Assembly: GCA_024280885.1 (NCBI GenBank)
Contig: JAJRPF010000048.1
Location: forward strand, 124,001 to 188,000
Length of the DNA: 64,000 nt
Direction of reading: 5' to 3'
Source: Planctomycetota bacterium
Lineage (GTDB): Bacteria; Planctomycetota; JAJSAM01; JAJVHW01
In this document: positions 25,592 through 34,253 of the stretch, piece by piece
Layout: each line of letters starts with the position of its first letter
How positions within the stretch are numbered: the first letter of the stretch is position 1
Notes under the pieces: generated by a model
What the model was told of the DNA's origin: nothing
Database searches by the model: none
Seen by the model: only the letters and a program-made list of their open reading frames with translations
Program-made: the position numbers and the translations under genes

Positions 25592-26917
25592 CTAGAGCTC
25601 CAGCATGAGGCGTCGCGGGTCCTGCAGGAGCGCAGCGACGTGGTTCATGAAGTACGCGCCCGTCGCGCCGTCGTTCATGCGGTGATCGATGGAGATCGAC
25701 AGGTACATGATCTCGCGGATCACGATCTCGCCATCGACGACCCACGGCTTCTTGCGGATGGCGTGGACGCCGAGGATCGCGGCTTCGGGGTAGTTGATGA
25801 CCGGCGTCGCGAACAACCCGCCGATGTTCCCGGCGTTGGTGATCGTGAACGTGCCGTCCTGCAAGTCGGCGAGCTTCGCCTTGCCGTCGCGCGCGTCGGC
25901 GGCAACGCGTGTGATCTCGGCGGCGAGTTGCACGATCGTCAGATGATCGACGCCCTTGGCGACGGGGACCATGAGCCCGTTGTCGGTGTCCACCGCGATA
26001 CCGAAGTTCTGGTAGTGCTTGACCACGAACTCCTGGCGCGCGTCGTCGGTCAGGCCGTTGAGCGTCGGGAAGCGCTTGAGCGCACTCGACACGGCTTTCA
26101 TGATGAACGGCAGGTACGTGAGCTTCGCGCCCATCTCGGCGGCGTCGCTCTTCAGCGCGCTGCGCATCGCGACGAGGTCCGTGACGTCGAGCTCTTCCAC
26201 GTAGGTGAAGTGCGCCGCCGTGGACTTCGAGATGTGCATCTTCTCGGCGATCTTCTTGCGCACGCCCTTGATCGGGATGCGCGTCTCGCTCTCGCCCGGT
26301 GGGATGGTCGGGAGCTTGATCGGCGTGGGCGCGGCGATGGGCGCTGGCGTCGCTGCCGTCGTGGGCGCGTCGGCCGCCGGAGCACCAGCCACTGCGGCCG
26401 CGTAGGCCTCGATGTCGTTCGCCGTCACGCGACCGGCGTCGCCGTTGCCGCGGATCCGCTCGATGTCCACACCGGCCGTGCGCGCGAGCTTGCGTGTGTA
26501 GGGCGTAGCGAGCGCGCGCTGTCCCGCGGGGCGCTCGATCTCGAGTGCCGAGACGGCACTCGCGGCGGGCGCGGGTGCGGCTGCGACGGGCGCCGCTTCT
26601 GCGACCGCGGCAGCCGGCTCGTCGTCATCCTCGTCGTGGTCGCCGTGCTGGGCGACCGTCGGGATGTGCGCGCCCTCGGCTGGCTCGATCGTGAGCAACG
26701 TGGCGCCGACCGGCGTGACGACGCCCTCGGCGGCCAGGATCGAGACGACCGTGCCGGGCAGTGGGCAGGGGATCTCGACGGTGGCTTTGTCGGTCATGAC
26801 CTCGCAGAGAATGTCGTCCTCGGCGACGACGTCACCCTCGCTGACCTTCCACTCGACGACCTCGCCTTCGGCGACGCCCTCTCCGATGTCGGGAAGCGGG
26901 AACTCGAAAAGACTCAC
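25592..26917 (-). CDS. pdhC: Dihydrolipoamide acyltransferase (E2)
   Basis: 441 residues from a GTG start at 26917, supported by AGGAG six bases upstream and by the immediate start of the lipoyl domain. Order: one lipoyl domain (1-80, modified Lys44 in EVMTDKATVEI), a Pro/Ala-rich linker, peripheral-subunit-binding domain (ATPYTRKLARTAGVDIERI...GRVTANDI), another Ala/Pro/Thr linker, and a catalytic domain ending with DHRMNDGATGAYF, the His and Asp of acyl transfer. It forms the core of the 2-oxoacid dehydrogenase and passes acyl groups from lipoyl-Lys to CoA. Single lipoyl domain and shared use by two E1-alpha genes leave acetyl versus branched-chain specificity undecided. Confidence 0.93.
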   Translation of the reverse strand: MSLFEFPLPDIGEGVAEGEVVEWKVSEGDVVAEDDILCEVMTDKATVEIPCPLPGTVVSILAAEGVVTPVGATLLTIEPAEGAHIPTVAQHGDHDEDDDEPAAAVAEAAPVAAAPAPAASAVSALEIERPAGQRALATPYTRKLARTAGVDIERIRGNGDAGRVTANDIEAYAAAVAGAPAADAPTTAATPAPIAAPTPIKLPTIPPGESETRIPIKGVRKKIAEKMHISKSTAAHFTYVEELDVTDLVAMRSALKSDAAEMGAKLTYLPFIMKAVSSALKRFPTLNGLTDDARQEFVVKHYQNFGIAVDTDNGLMVPVAKGVDHLTIVQLAAEITRVAADARDGKAKLADLQDGTFTITNAGNIGGLFATPVINYPEAAILGVHAIRKKPWVVDGEIVIREIMYLSISIDHRMNDGATGAYFMNHVAALLQDPRRLMLEL

Positions 26918-27001
26918 GGCGATCTCCTGCTCTCTCTGTTGCTCTCTTTGGTGCACGCTCAGTGTGCACGCTCAGTCGTCTGCTGCGGACTCGTCGCTTG
27001 G

Positions 27002-27979
27002 CTACGCGTAGTTGAACGCGCGCTCGACGGCGGCCAACGTGCGCTTCGGGTCCGGCATGTAGACGTGCTCGAGTGCGTAGGGGAACGGCGTGTCGAAGCC
27101 GGTCACGCGCAGGATCGGCGCGCGCAGACTGTCGATCGCCCGCTCGGCCACGGTCGCCGCGATCTCGCCGCCGAAGCCGCCGGTGCGAGGCGCCTCGTGC
27201 AGGATGACCAGGCGACCGGTCTTGCGCACGGAGTCGAGGACGCACTCGCGATCCCACGGGAAGATCGTGCGCAGGTCGATGACCTCGACGTCGATGTCCT
27301 TCTTCGCGGCGGCCTTCGCCGTCTTGTTGGCGACGTGCGTCATCGCGCCCCATGCGACGAGCGTCACGTCGGCGCCTTCGCGAGCGATGCGCGCCTTGCC
27401 GATCGGCACGACGTAGTCGCCCTCCGGGACCTCGCCCTTCACCGAGCGATAGATCGCCTTCGGCTCGAGGAACATGACCGGGTCGCCGTGGCGGATCGAT
27501 GCGAGGAGCAAACCCTTCGCGTCGTGCGGCGTCGCGGGCATCACAACCGTCAGCCCCGGTGTGTGTGTGAAGTACGCCTCGGACGACTGCGAGTGGTAGT
27601 GACCACCGCGGATGCCGCCGCCGTAGGGGCTGCGGATCACCATCGGGCACGTGAACTGACCGCCCGAGCGGTAGCGCATCTTGGCCGCCTCCGAGACGAT
27701 CTGATCGAAGCCCGGATAGATGAAGTCCAGGAACTGGATCTCGGCGACCGGCTTCATGCCGTAGAGCGCCATGCCGATGGCCGTGCCGATGATCCCGCTC
27801 TCGGCAAGAGGGGTGTTCATCACGCGCTTGTCGCCGTACTTGGCGAGCAGGCCCTCGGTCGCGCGGAACACGCCGCCGAGCGTCGCGATGTCCTCGCCGA
27901 GGACCACCACGTCCTTGTCGCGGCCCATCTCCTGGTGCAGTGCCGAGTTCACGGCCTGCAATACGGTCATCTCGGCCAT
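27002..27979 (-). CDS. pdhB: 2-oxoacid dehydrogenase E1 component, beta subunit
   Basis: 325 residues with the family blocks VLGEDIATLGGVFRAT, NTPLAESGIIGTAIGMAL, GFDQIVSEAAKMRYRSGGQ and IRSPYGGGIRGGHYHSQS, then the C-terminal transketolase-like domain (DVEVIDLRTIFPWD). Glu in 'PLAESG' would activate the thiamine ring in the alpha-beta interface. It is the only beta subunit in this operon although two alpha subunits flank it. It lies 97 bases after the E1-alpha at 28077 and 84 before E2. The branched-chain-type GGHYHSQS signature does not by itself separate pyruvate from branched-chain enzymes. Confidence 0.93.
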   Translation of the reverse strand: MAEMTVLQAVNSALHQEMGRDKDVVVLGEDIATLGGVFRATEGLLAKYGDKRVMNTPLAESGIIGTAIGMALYGMKPVAEIQFLDFIYPGFDQIVSEAAKMRYRSGGQFTCPMVIRSPYGGGIRGGHYHSQSSEAYFTHTPGLTVVMPATPHDAKGLLLASIRHGDPVMFLEPKAIYRSVKGEVPEGDYVVPIGKARIAREGADVTLVAWGAMTHVANKTAKAAAKKDIDVEVIDLRTIFPWDRECVLDSVRKTGRLVILHEAPRTGGFGGEIAATVAERAIDSLRAPILRVTGFDTPFPYALEHVYMPDPKRTLAAVERAFNYA

Positions 27980-28076
27980 CGTGGCTCTCTCCGGTTGTCA
28001 GTCGTCCGATTGTCGTTCAGTCAGTTCGTCGCCCGGCTCGATATCGCGAACCGGACGCTTGGCAGCGCATGCGGTG

Positions 28077-29225
28077 CTACAGCGGGAACTCGGCGCCGCT
28101 CGTGTCCTCGCGGACCTCGCCGCCTTCGAAGGCGACCAGGAAGTCGGATTGCTCTCTCAGAATATCGGGCATCTTGGCGTAGACGTCCTCGAAGAGCGAT
28201 TCGAGCGTCGGCTTCTCGACCTGTTCGTTGCGCTTGAACGAGGCGAGCACGATCTCAGCGCACTCCTCCTCGATCCCTTTCACCTCGTCCTCGGTCATCA
28301 CACCGGTGCCGGTCAGGTAGCGCCGGAAGCGGGCGATCGGATCGCGCCGCTGCCACTCCTCGCGCTCGCCGGCCGGCTGGTAGACCGTCGGATCGTCCGA
28401 CGAGCTGTGCGGCCCCATCCGGTAGCTCATCGCCTCGATGAAGACCGGCCCGTTGCCAGCGCGCGCGTGCTCGACGGCGCTGCGCGTGGCCTGTGCGACC
28501 GCGAGCACGTCGTTGCCGTCCACCCGCATCGCGGGCATGCCGTAGCCGATGGCCTTCTCGGCGAGGTTGCGCGCCGCGCACTGCTGCTCGAAGGGGGTCG
28601 AGATCGCCCAGCGGTTGTTGTTGCAGAAGAAGATGACCGGAGCCTTCCACACGCCAGCGAAGTTCATGCCCGTGTGGAAGTCGTTGGTCGAGGACGAGCC
28701 GTCACCGAAGTACGTGACGGCGACCTTCTTCTCGCCCCTGATCTGCATGGCGCGCGCGGTGCCGACGGCCTGCACGACCTGCGTGCCGAGCGGCGATGAA
28801 ACCGAGACCCAGTTGATCTCGCTCATCGTGTAGTGGACCGGCATCTGTCGGCCGCGGCCGTTGTCGTCGCGGTTGCCGAAGAGGTTCGCCACCATCTGGT
28901 CGAGTTCGGCGCCGCGCCAGAGCGCGGTCCCGGGCACCCGGTAGTGCGGGAACATCCAGTCGTCGTCTTCGAAGCAGTACGCGCTGCCGATCTGGAGGGC
29001 CTCTTCGCCGAAGCTCGGAAGGTAGAAGCCGAGGCGACCCTGCCGCTGGTAGCGCATGCCACGCTCGTCGAGCGCGCGCGTCAGCGTCATGACCCGGTGC
29101 ATCCGCAGGAGATCGTCTTCCGGGATGTCGTGGCTGACGCTCGTCGGATCTTCGTCGAACGTCGGCAGGACGCTCAGGACGTCGGCCTCGCCGGGCGTGG
29201 ATTCGAAGAGGGCGCTATCGGCCAT
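28077..29225 (-). CDS. 2-oxoacid dehydrogenase E1 alpha subunit (branched-chain type)
   Basis: 382 residues from ATG 29225, with AGGAGG upstream. Thiamine motif GDGSS (174-178) through NNN (202-204). The block RQGRLGFYLPSFGEEALQIGSA, the FPHYRVPGTALWRG segment and NGRGRQMPVHY are those of branched-chain 2-oxoacid dehydrogenase alpha chains, different from the second alpha gene at 24295 (GHQQPMHFS there). It is the first gene of the operon E1-alpha, E1-beta, E2, E1-alpha. Together with the shared beta and E2 it may give a second substrate range. The transcript probably begins in the short gap before the PH-domain gene on the other strand. Confidence 0.88.
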   Translation of the reverse strand: MADSALFESTPGEADVLSVLPTFDEDPTSVSHDIPEDDLLRMHRVMTLTRALDERGMRYQRQGRLGFYLPSFGEEALQIGSAYCFEDDDWMFPHYRVPGTALWRGAELDQMVANLFGNRDDNGRGRQMPVHYTMSEINWVSVSSPLGTQVVQAVGTARAMQIRGEKKVAVTYFGDGSSSTNDFHTGMNFAGVWKAPVIFFCNNNRWAISTPFEQQCAARNLAEKAIGYGMPAMRVDGNDVLAVAQATRSAVEHARAGNGPVFIEAMSYRMGPHSSSDDPTVYQPAGEREEWQRRDPIARFRRYLTGTGVMTEDEVKGIEEECAEIVLASFKRNEQVEKPTLESLFEDVYAKMPDILREQSDFLVAFEGGEVREDTSGAEFPL

Positions 29226-29364
29226 GGGCAGGGAGCCTCCTGGAAAAACGCCCGTCCTGACCGGAGGGGGACCGGGAGGCTCGGGCGAGCCCCCGAAGGT
29301 AGCTATCCGATGCGGGCCGCCCAAGCCTTCCCGGCTCCGGGCGCACGCTCTAGCCTCGTAGGCG

Positions 29365-29943
29365 ATGGATGATTCAAAGTACTGTGAGGCGTGCGGGAAA
29401 GCGGCCTCTGCCGACGCGCAATTCTGCGGTGGTTGCGGTCGCGCATTCCCGGGATTCGAGCCTGCAGCCGAGCCCGCGATCCCCGTACGCGCGGGTTCCG
29501 GGGCCGTCGCGCCCCCTGTCCCGGAGGGCGCGTCGGGGCCCGAGAAGGAGCTCTTCGATCTCCGCCCGCTCGCGGTGCGTGGCTTCGGCGAGTTGCTGCT
29601 CTGTGTGCTCACGGTCGGGCTCGCCTGGCTCGTGCTCTGGCTGATGCGGCGTTGGACGCGCTATCGCATCACGGACCAGCGCATCGAGGTGCAGACCGGT
29701 GTCCTGGACCGGCGCCGCGAGGCCATCGAACTCTTCCGCGTGCAGGACTTCGAGATCCAGGAGCCACTCTTCTTGCGCCTGCGCGATGCCGGCAGCCTGG
29801 TCATCCGCTCGATGGACCCCGCCGAGGGCGAGATCGTGCTCGCTGCCGTCCCCGGCGTTCAGGAGGTCTACGAGACGATGCGCCGAACGTCGATCGACCA
29901 GCGCGCGCTCCACCGCGTCCGCCTGCTTGAGGGCATGGAGTAG
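29365..29943 (+). CDS. Zinc-ribbon and bacterial PH-domain membrane protein
   Basis: 192 residues. The first 30 form a zinc ribbon (YCEACGKAASADAQFCGGCGRAF, four Cys as CxxC...CxxC). After a Pro/Ala linker there is one transmembrane segment (about 72-93, ELLLCVLTVGLAWLVLWL). It leads straight into a bacterial PH (DUF304) domain: RYRITDQRIEVQTGVLDRRREAIELFRVQDFEI, with the typical 'Y-R-I-T-x-x-R-I' strand. Zinc-ribbon plus bPH2 proteins are membrane-associated, function unknown. It is divergent from the E1 operon by 139 bases. Confidence 0.85.
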   Translation: MDDSKYCEACGKAASADAQFCGGCGRAFPGFEPAAEPAIPVRAGSGAVAPPVPEGASGPEKELFDLRPLAVRGFGELLLCVLTVGLAWLVLWLMRRWTRYRITDQRIEVQTGVLDRRREAIELFRVQDFEIQEPLFLRLRDAGSLVIRSMDPAEGEIVLAAVPGVQEVYETMRRTSIDQRALHRVRLLEGME

Positions 29944-29973
29944 CGCGGGAGCGCAGACTCTCGGAACGCAGCT

Positions 29974-31380
29974 TCACGCCGCGGCCGAGTCTCCGGCTGC
30001 GGCCGCCGCCTCTTCTGCCGCTTCGAGCTCGGCCTCGGTCGGGTGGCGGTGGACGCGCACCTTCAGGATCGCCTTCTCGTTCGCCTCGACGATCGTGATC
30101 ACGACGCCGAACGCATCGAGGGTCTCGCCACGACGTGGGATGCGCTCCAGCTCGTCGAGGAGCAGCCCGGCGACCGTGCGGTGATTGGGAATGTCGGTCC
30201 CCAGCGCTTCGTTGACCTCGTTCACCTCGATGCGGGCATCGCAGACGATCTCGTTCTCGGCCACGCGCTGGATATCGTCGGCGTCGGCGAGATCGCCCTC
30301 GTCGATGATCTCGCCGACGATCTCCTCGATCACGTCTTCGAGCGTGACGAGCCCGACCGTCTCGCCGTACTCCCCGACCACGATCGCAAGCGGCTGTGTG
30401 CGCCGTTGCAGCGCGACCATCAGGTCGTCGGCGGGCATGGTCTCGGGCACGAAGAACGCCTTGAAGCAGACGCGCGCGTCCGTCAGCTTGACCGAGTCGT
30501 GATCCCGCGCCAACTCCAGCAGCGCGTCGGAGCGATCCAGTACGCCCACGATCTCGTCCCGCTGTTCACGGTAGATCGGGATGCGCGAGCGTGTGATCTC
30601 GGCGATCTTCTCGGCGATCTCCCCGAGCGTCTGATCGGCCTCGAGAGTGACCATCTCCACGCGCGGGGTCATCACGTCTTCCGCCGTGATGTCGTTCAAC
30701 CGGAAGATGCGCTGGATCATCTCGCTCTCGTCTTCCTCGATTGCGCCTTGCTCCCCGGCAAGGTCGGTGAGCCGCGTGATCTCTTCTTCCGATGTCACGT
30801 GGCCTGCCCCGGTGCGCAAGAAGCGCTTCTGCGCAAGCCCTGCGAGCCAGATCACCGGCGAGAGCGCCGTCTGCAGGAAGCGGATCGCGGGGGCCGTCAG
30901 TCGGCACACGACCACGTTGTGTTGCTCGCCGTACGTCTTCGGGACGATCTCGCCCGCCAGGATTACGACGAGCGTGAGTAACCCGAAGAAGACGCCCGAT
31001 GCAATCGCGACGGCATTCGTGAAGTGCGTCGCGACCCACGTGTTGAAGAGCATGCCGGTCAGGCCGGAGCCGGCGATGTTTGCGATGTTGTTGACGACGA
31101 CGATCGTCGCGAGCGGCTTTGCGAAATCGAGGCGCATGCGTCCGGCCAGGCGATCCAGTCGATGCTGGTCCTCGGACATCGAGTGGGCGCGCGCCGTCGG
31201 GAGCGAGAGGAAGGCCGCCTCGGTCATCGACGCAAGGGCTGACATCGCCAGCATGATGAATGCGGCGACAAGGACCGGCCAGAGCTCAAGCCACATATCG
31301 AGGCTTGAACTTTGCGCGATCAAGGTCAGGTGAGCCGACGTCCCCGCCGGCCCAATACTACTTCCGAGGATCTCGTCCAT
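29974..31380 (-). CDS. CorC/HlyC-type CNNM transporter with CBS domains
   Basis: 468 residues. An N-terminal CNNM/DUF21 domain with about four hydrophobic segments (residues 30-210) holds the motif [12 protein letters not shown]. Two CBS domains follow ([22 protein letters not shown]..., then [17 protein letters not shown]...[13 protein letters not shown]), then a CorC_HlyC transporter-associated domain ([18 protein letters not shown]...). This is the standard architecture of magnesium/cobalt efflux proteins, with the CBS pair sensing nucleotide-Mg. The last ~20 residues are Ala/Glu-rich. Monocistronic; it ends 30 bases from the PH-domain gene. Confidence 0.93.
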   Translation of the reverse strand: MDEILGSSIGPAGTSAHLTLIAQSSSLDMWLELWPVLVAAFIMLAMSALASMTEAAFLSLPTARAHSMSEDQHRLDRLAGRMRLDFAKPLATIVVVNNIANIAGSGLTGMLFNTWVATHFTNAVAIASGVFFGLLTLVVILAGEIVPKTYGEQHNVVVCRLTAPAIRFLQTALSPVIWLAGLAQKRFLRTGAGHVTSEEEITRLTDLAGEQGAIEEDESEMIQRIFRLNDITAEDVMTPRVEMVTLEADQTLGEIAEKIAEITRSRIPIYREQRDEIVGVLDRSDALLELARDHDSVKLTDARVCFKAFFVPETMPADDLMVALQRRTQPLAIVVGEYGETVGLVTLEDVIEEIVGEIIDEGDLADADDIQRVAENEIVCDARIEVNEVNEALGTDIPNHRTVAGLLLDELERIPRRGETLDAFGVVITIVEANEKAILKVRVHRHPTEAELEAAEEAAAAAGDSAAA

Positions 31381-31539
31381 GGTTGCCCGAAGGCGCCCTC
31401 ATCCTACACGTCCCGATCGACGTCTGTTCGATTCCGGCGAGATTGATCCGCCAAAAACGCAATTCGCCAGCAGTGCGGCCAGCAACCCGCGTGGATGTTG
31501 GCCTGCCCGGGCGCTGCGGGACGCTCGAGTCACGGATCC

Positions 31540-32490
31540 TCAACGCGCGTCCTCCGACGCCGCGGGCGGCGCTGGCAGGTCCGTGAGGACCACTGGGTCG
31601 GTCGGGATCGCTCGGAGTTGATATCGACCGACCAAGTCTCGGGCCGTGAGCCGCTCGCCTGGCCTTGCGAGCCCGGCCGACCACGCCAGCCAGCCGACGA
31701 GCGCTTCTGCCGTGACGCCGTCGGCTCGCAATTGCGCGACGCGCGTGTCGCCGTGGCGCTTCGCGAGTCGCCGCCCATCCTCACCCACGACGAGGGAGAC
31801 GTGGACGTACGCGGGCGTCGGCAATCTGAGCGCCCGCTGGAGCAAGATCTGACGCGCTGTACTCGGGAGCAGATCGTCTCCGCGCATGACGAGATCAACA
31901 CCGGTCTCGGCGTCATCCACCACCGTCGCCAGTTGGTAGGCCGCCATTCCGTTGGCGCGCCGGATCGGGAAGTCGCCGGTCTCGAGCGACGGGTTGAAGC
32001 TCTGCGGCCCGCGCAGCAAGTCGTGGAATATGACAGCGTCGGGCGGCGTTCGAAAACGCAGCGCTGCGTCTCGACCGGTCTGGGCGTGAGCATCCTCGTA
32101 GGACGCAAAGCGGCCATCGCACGTGCCCGGATAGCGCGCCCCGTCACTGCCATGGGGCGCACTCGCAGCCCGTTCGATCTCGCGCCGGCTGCAGACGCAC
32201 GGGAACGCGAGCCCGGCATCGAGCAGTCGCTGCGCCGCCGCCTCGTACGTGTTCGACCGTTCGCTCTGGACGAGCACGCCCTCGTCGCTGTCCCAATCGA
32301 GGCCCAGCCAGAGCAGGTCGTCGCGCGCCTGCTCGGCTGCTCCCGTCTTGACCCGCGGCCCGTCAAGATCGTCGTCGCGGTAGAGCACGACGCCCCCCGC
32401 GGCGCGCGCGTGCGCCCAGTTGAGCAGGAACGTCCGCGCGTTCCCCACGTGCAGGGCACCGGTTGGGCTCGGGGCGAGGCGCGTGCGCAC
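31540..32490 (-). CDS. gluQ: Glutamyl-Q tRNA(Asp) synthetase
   Basis: 316 residues, the short form of glutamyl-tRNA synthetase that lacks the anticodon-binding domain. ATP-binding HIGH variant in TGALHVGNA; KMSKS-like RLAKRHGDT near residue 240; zinc motif CVC...Y-PGTC (Cys-x-Cys, then Tyr and Cys) specific to this subfamily. The enzyme attaches Glu to queuosine at position 34 of tRNA-Asp. The preceding gene, eight bases away, is queF, which makes the queuosine precursor, so the two are in one pathway and almost certainly one transcript. Confidence 0.92.
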   Translation of the reverse strand: MRTRLAPSPTGALHVGNARTFLLNWAHARAAGGVVLYRDDDLDGPRVKTGAAEQARDDLLWLGLDWDSDEGVLVQSERSNTYEAAAQRLLDAGLAFPCVCSRREIERAASAPHGSDGARYPGTCDGRFASYEDAHAQTGRDAALRFRTPPDAVIFHDLLRGPQSFNPSLETGDFPIRRANGMAAYQLATVVDDAETGVDLVMRGDDLLPSTARQILLQRALRLPTPAYVHVSLVVGEDGRRLAKRHGDTRVAQLRADGVTAEALVGWLAWSAGLARPGERLTARDLVGRYQLRAIPTDPVVLTDLPAPPAASEDAR

Positions 32491-32498
32491 GGCGGGCG

Positions 32499-32837
32499 CT
32501 ACGCGGACGCCTCGTGCGTGCAGCGGACGTTGGTCGAGATGCCACCGCGCGCAGTGAATTCACCGGTCACGGTCATGCTCCTGGGCGCGAGTGCCTCGAC
32601 GAGCGTGTCGAGGATCTCGTTCGTGGCGGCCTCGTAGAAGATCCCCTTGTTGCGGTAGCTCTGGAGCCAGAGCTTGAAGCTCTTGAGCTCGACGCACGCC
32701 TTGGCAGGTACGTAGACGACACGGATCGTGCCGAAGTCCGGATGGCCCGTGACGGGGCAGACCGACGTGAATTCAGGCTGGATGATCTCGATCTCGTAGT
32801 CGCGACCGGGGCGGGGATTGTCGAATGTCTCAAGCAT
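32499..32837 (-). CDS. queF: NADPH-dependent 7-cyano-7-deazaguanine reductase
   Basis: 112 residues, the short unimodular (YkvM-type) QueF. Catalytic Cys27 in [11 protein letters not shown], with Asp34 as proton donor. QueF motif [20 protein letters not shown] binds NADPH and substrate; Glu-rich end with [12 protein letters not shown]. It reduces the nitrile of preQ0 to the aminomethyl of preQ1, the only biological nitrile reduction of this kind, feeding queuosine in tRNA. Upstream enzymes (QueC, QueD, QueE) are not in the window. Co-transcribed with gluQ. Confidence 0.95.
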   Translation of the reverse strand: MLETFDNPRPGRDYEIEIIQPEFTSVCPVTGHPDFGTIRVVYVPAKACVELKSFKLWLQSYRNKGIFYEAATNEILDTLVEALAPRSMTVTGEFTARGGISTNVRCTHEASA

Positions 32838-32940
32838 GGCTTAGGTCTCCGCGGCGCATCCTGCGCGTCCCGCCTTTGCAAGCGGTGGATTCTGTCAGCG
32901 ATGGATCCCGCCAGCAATCGAATCCAGAGGCGTCACGAAC

Positions 32941-32974
32941 GAAGGCCCACGGGACATTTGTCCCGTAGGCCTTC
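32941..32974 (-). terminator. Strong hairpin between ferredoxin gene and queF
   Basis: Inverted repeat of 16-base arms (32941-32956, 32959-32974) with a single mismatch, nearly loopless. It lies after the ferredoxin stop (33011) and before the queF start (32837). No long T-run follows on the minus strand; terminator or attenuator role is inferred from position. Confidence 0.65.
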
Positions 32975-33010
32975 GGCATTTGTGGCCCGACTCTCGTCGG
33001 TGTGCGCGCG

Positions 33011-33331
33011 CTACGCGGCGTTGTCGGGGTTGTGCGGCGCCTCGGAGGAGTCGCGCAATTCCCAACCATCGGCCTCGGTCGATGCGTTCGGCCACATCTC
33101 GGCCGCGGCCTTGTTGTAGTCAGCCCAGTCGGGGGCCTGGTCTTCGGTGTCCACGATCGCGTTGATCGGGCACTCCGGCAGGCACGCACCGCAGTCGATG
33201 CAGGTGTCCGGATTGATGACCATCATGGTGGCGCCTTCGTGGTCGCCGTAGTGCATCGCCTCGACGGGGCAGACCTCGACGCACGCGCCGTAGCGCTCTC
33301 CCATGCACTTTCCGATGATGACGTAGGACAT
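33011..33331 (-). CDS. 7Fe-type (3Fe-4S plus 4Fe-4S) ferredoxin
   Basis: 106 residues from ATG 33331 with GGGAGAG upstream. First cluster: Cys9, Cys17, Cys21 (KCMGERYGACVEVCP), where the second Cys of the usual CxxC is a Glu, so a 3Fe-4S cluster as in FdxA-type ferredoxins is expected. Second cluster: DTCIDCGACLPECP, a normal 4Fe-4S site (one Cys of it would serve the other cluster). The C-terminal ~40 residues are an Asp/Ala/Trp-rich tail. Electron carrier for ferredoxin-dependent enzymes such as KorAB at 51574-54518; the pairing is inference. Monocistronic. Confidence 0.93.
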   Translation of the reverse strand: MSYVIIGKCMGERYGACVEVCPVEAMHYGDHEGATMMVINPDTCIDCGACLPECPINAIVDTEDQAPDWADYNKAAAEMWPNASTEADGWELRDSSEAPHNPDNAA

Positions 33332-33446
33332 AGCACTCTCCCTGATAGACCGGTTCCCAATCCCTTCTTGGGGGGCCACCGAAACTAGCGAGGCCCCCGA
33401 GGCTCGCCAAATGGATATGGCCAGAACTTCGAATTGAGATCCGGTC

Positions 33447-34253
33447 TCAATTGTCAGGTCGGGTGTGACAGGAGTCGTTGCCGCTCGCGAAGCGGTAGAT
33501 GTGGTGCGTCAGTTCGCCCATCTGTTCCGCAAGTCGGTGGTCGCCACCACCGAGCAAGATGACGTCGAGATCATCACGCTCGGATGCGTCCGTGAAGTCA
33601 ATCGTCGCCTGCCAGGGCACCGTCTCGTCGCGGAGCCCGTGGATGATGAGAGTGGGCGTTACAAGTAGCTCGGCGAGGCGACGCCAGGAATGCCGTGTCC
33701 GGTCGTTCAGCACACTTGCGGCCAGCTCCTGACCGGCGAGATGCGGGACGCGCAGGGCGTGCGTTGCGCCGCCCTCCCACGCTGCCCGCTCGTCGTCCGG
33801 CAGTGTCAGCAAGTACCGATCGAGGAAGCCGAACGCAGGCGCGATCAACGCCAGACGATCGCAGAGCGTCGGGTCCTCGACGGCAGCCCACGCCGCCACG
33901 ACGCCCCCGAATGACGAGCCGACGAGTGCTCGCCGCGGCGCGTCGCGGAACTCCGGCAGCTCCGCCACGCGGCGCACGTCGCCGATCGAACGAGCGACCG
34001 TCGTCAGATCAAAGCCTCCGCCCGAGTCGCCGTGCCCCTGCAGATCGAGTGCGATCACCGTCCACCCGAGCGCCGGGAGCGCGGTGCCCAGTTCCTCGAT
34101 CTTGCCGCCGCGGCGCCCCGAGCCGAACCCGTGGACGGCGATCAGCGCACCGCAGGGTTCGTCGTCGACCGTGCCCGAATCTGCCGTGTAGATGTCCACA
34201 GCGAGTTCGACCCCACTCGGGAGCGGGACGCGCGTCGTGCGGCGTTCAGACAT
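33447..34253 (-). CDS. Alpha/beta hydrolase
   Basis: 268 residues of the alpha/beta hydrolase fold: oxyanion strand IAVHGFGSGRRG, nucleophile elbow GSSFGG (Ser in the middle), acidic member probably in IIHGLRDETVPW, and C-terminal His in GGGDHRLAE. Resembles short-chain esterase/acyl hydrolases of the serine-aminopeptidase or lysophospholipase type; the substrate is unknown. It is the third gene of a three-gene unit: its start overlaps the HAD gene by eight bases. Confidence 0.85.
   Translation of the reverse strand: MSERRTTRVPLPSGVELAVDIYTADSGTVDDEPCGALIAVHGFGSGRRGGKIEELGTALPALGWTVIALDLQGHGDSGGGFDLTTVARSIGDVRRVAELPEFRDAPRRALVGSSFGGVVAAWAAVEDPTLCDRLALIAPAFGFLDRYLLTLPDDERAAWEGGATHALRVPHLAGQELAASVLNDRTRHSWRRLAELLVTPTLIIHGLRDETVPWQATIDFTDASERDDLDVILLGGGDHRLAEQMGELTHHIYRFASGNDSCHTRPDN

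Noticed and set aside
25493..28237. 914-codon plus-strand frame
   Set aside because: Antisense to E1-beta and E2; the sequence is Arg/Asp/Leu-rich without any motif, as expected in high-GC DNA.
32941..32974. Hairpin considered as a riboswitch for queF (preQ1 class)
   Set aside because: Nearly loopless stem; no preQ1-I aptamer features (CUAG-like core and A-rich tail) seen. Better read as terminator of the ferredoxin gene.
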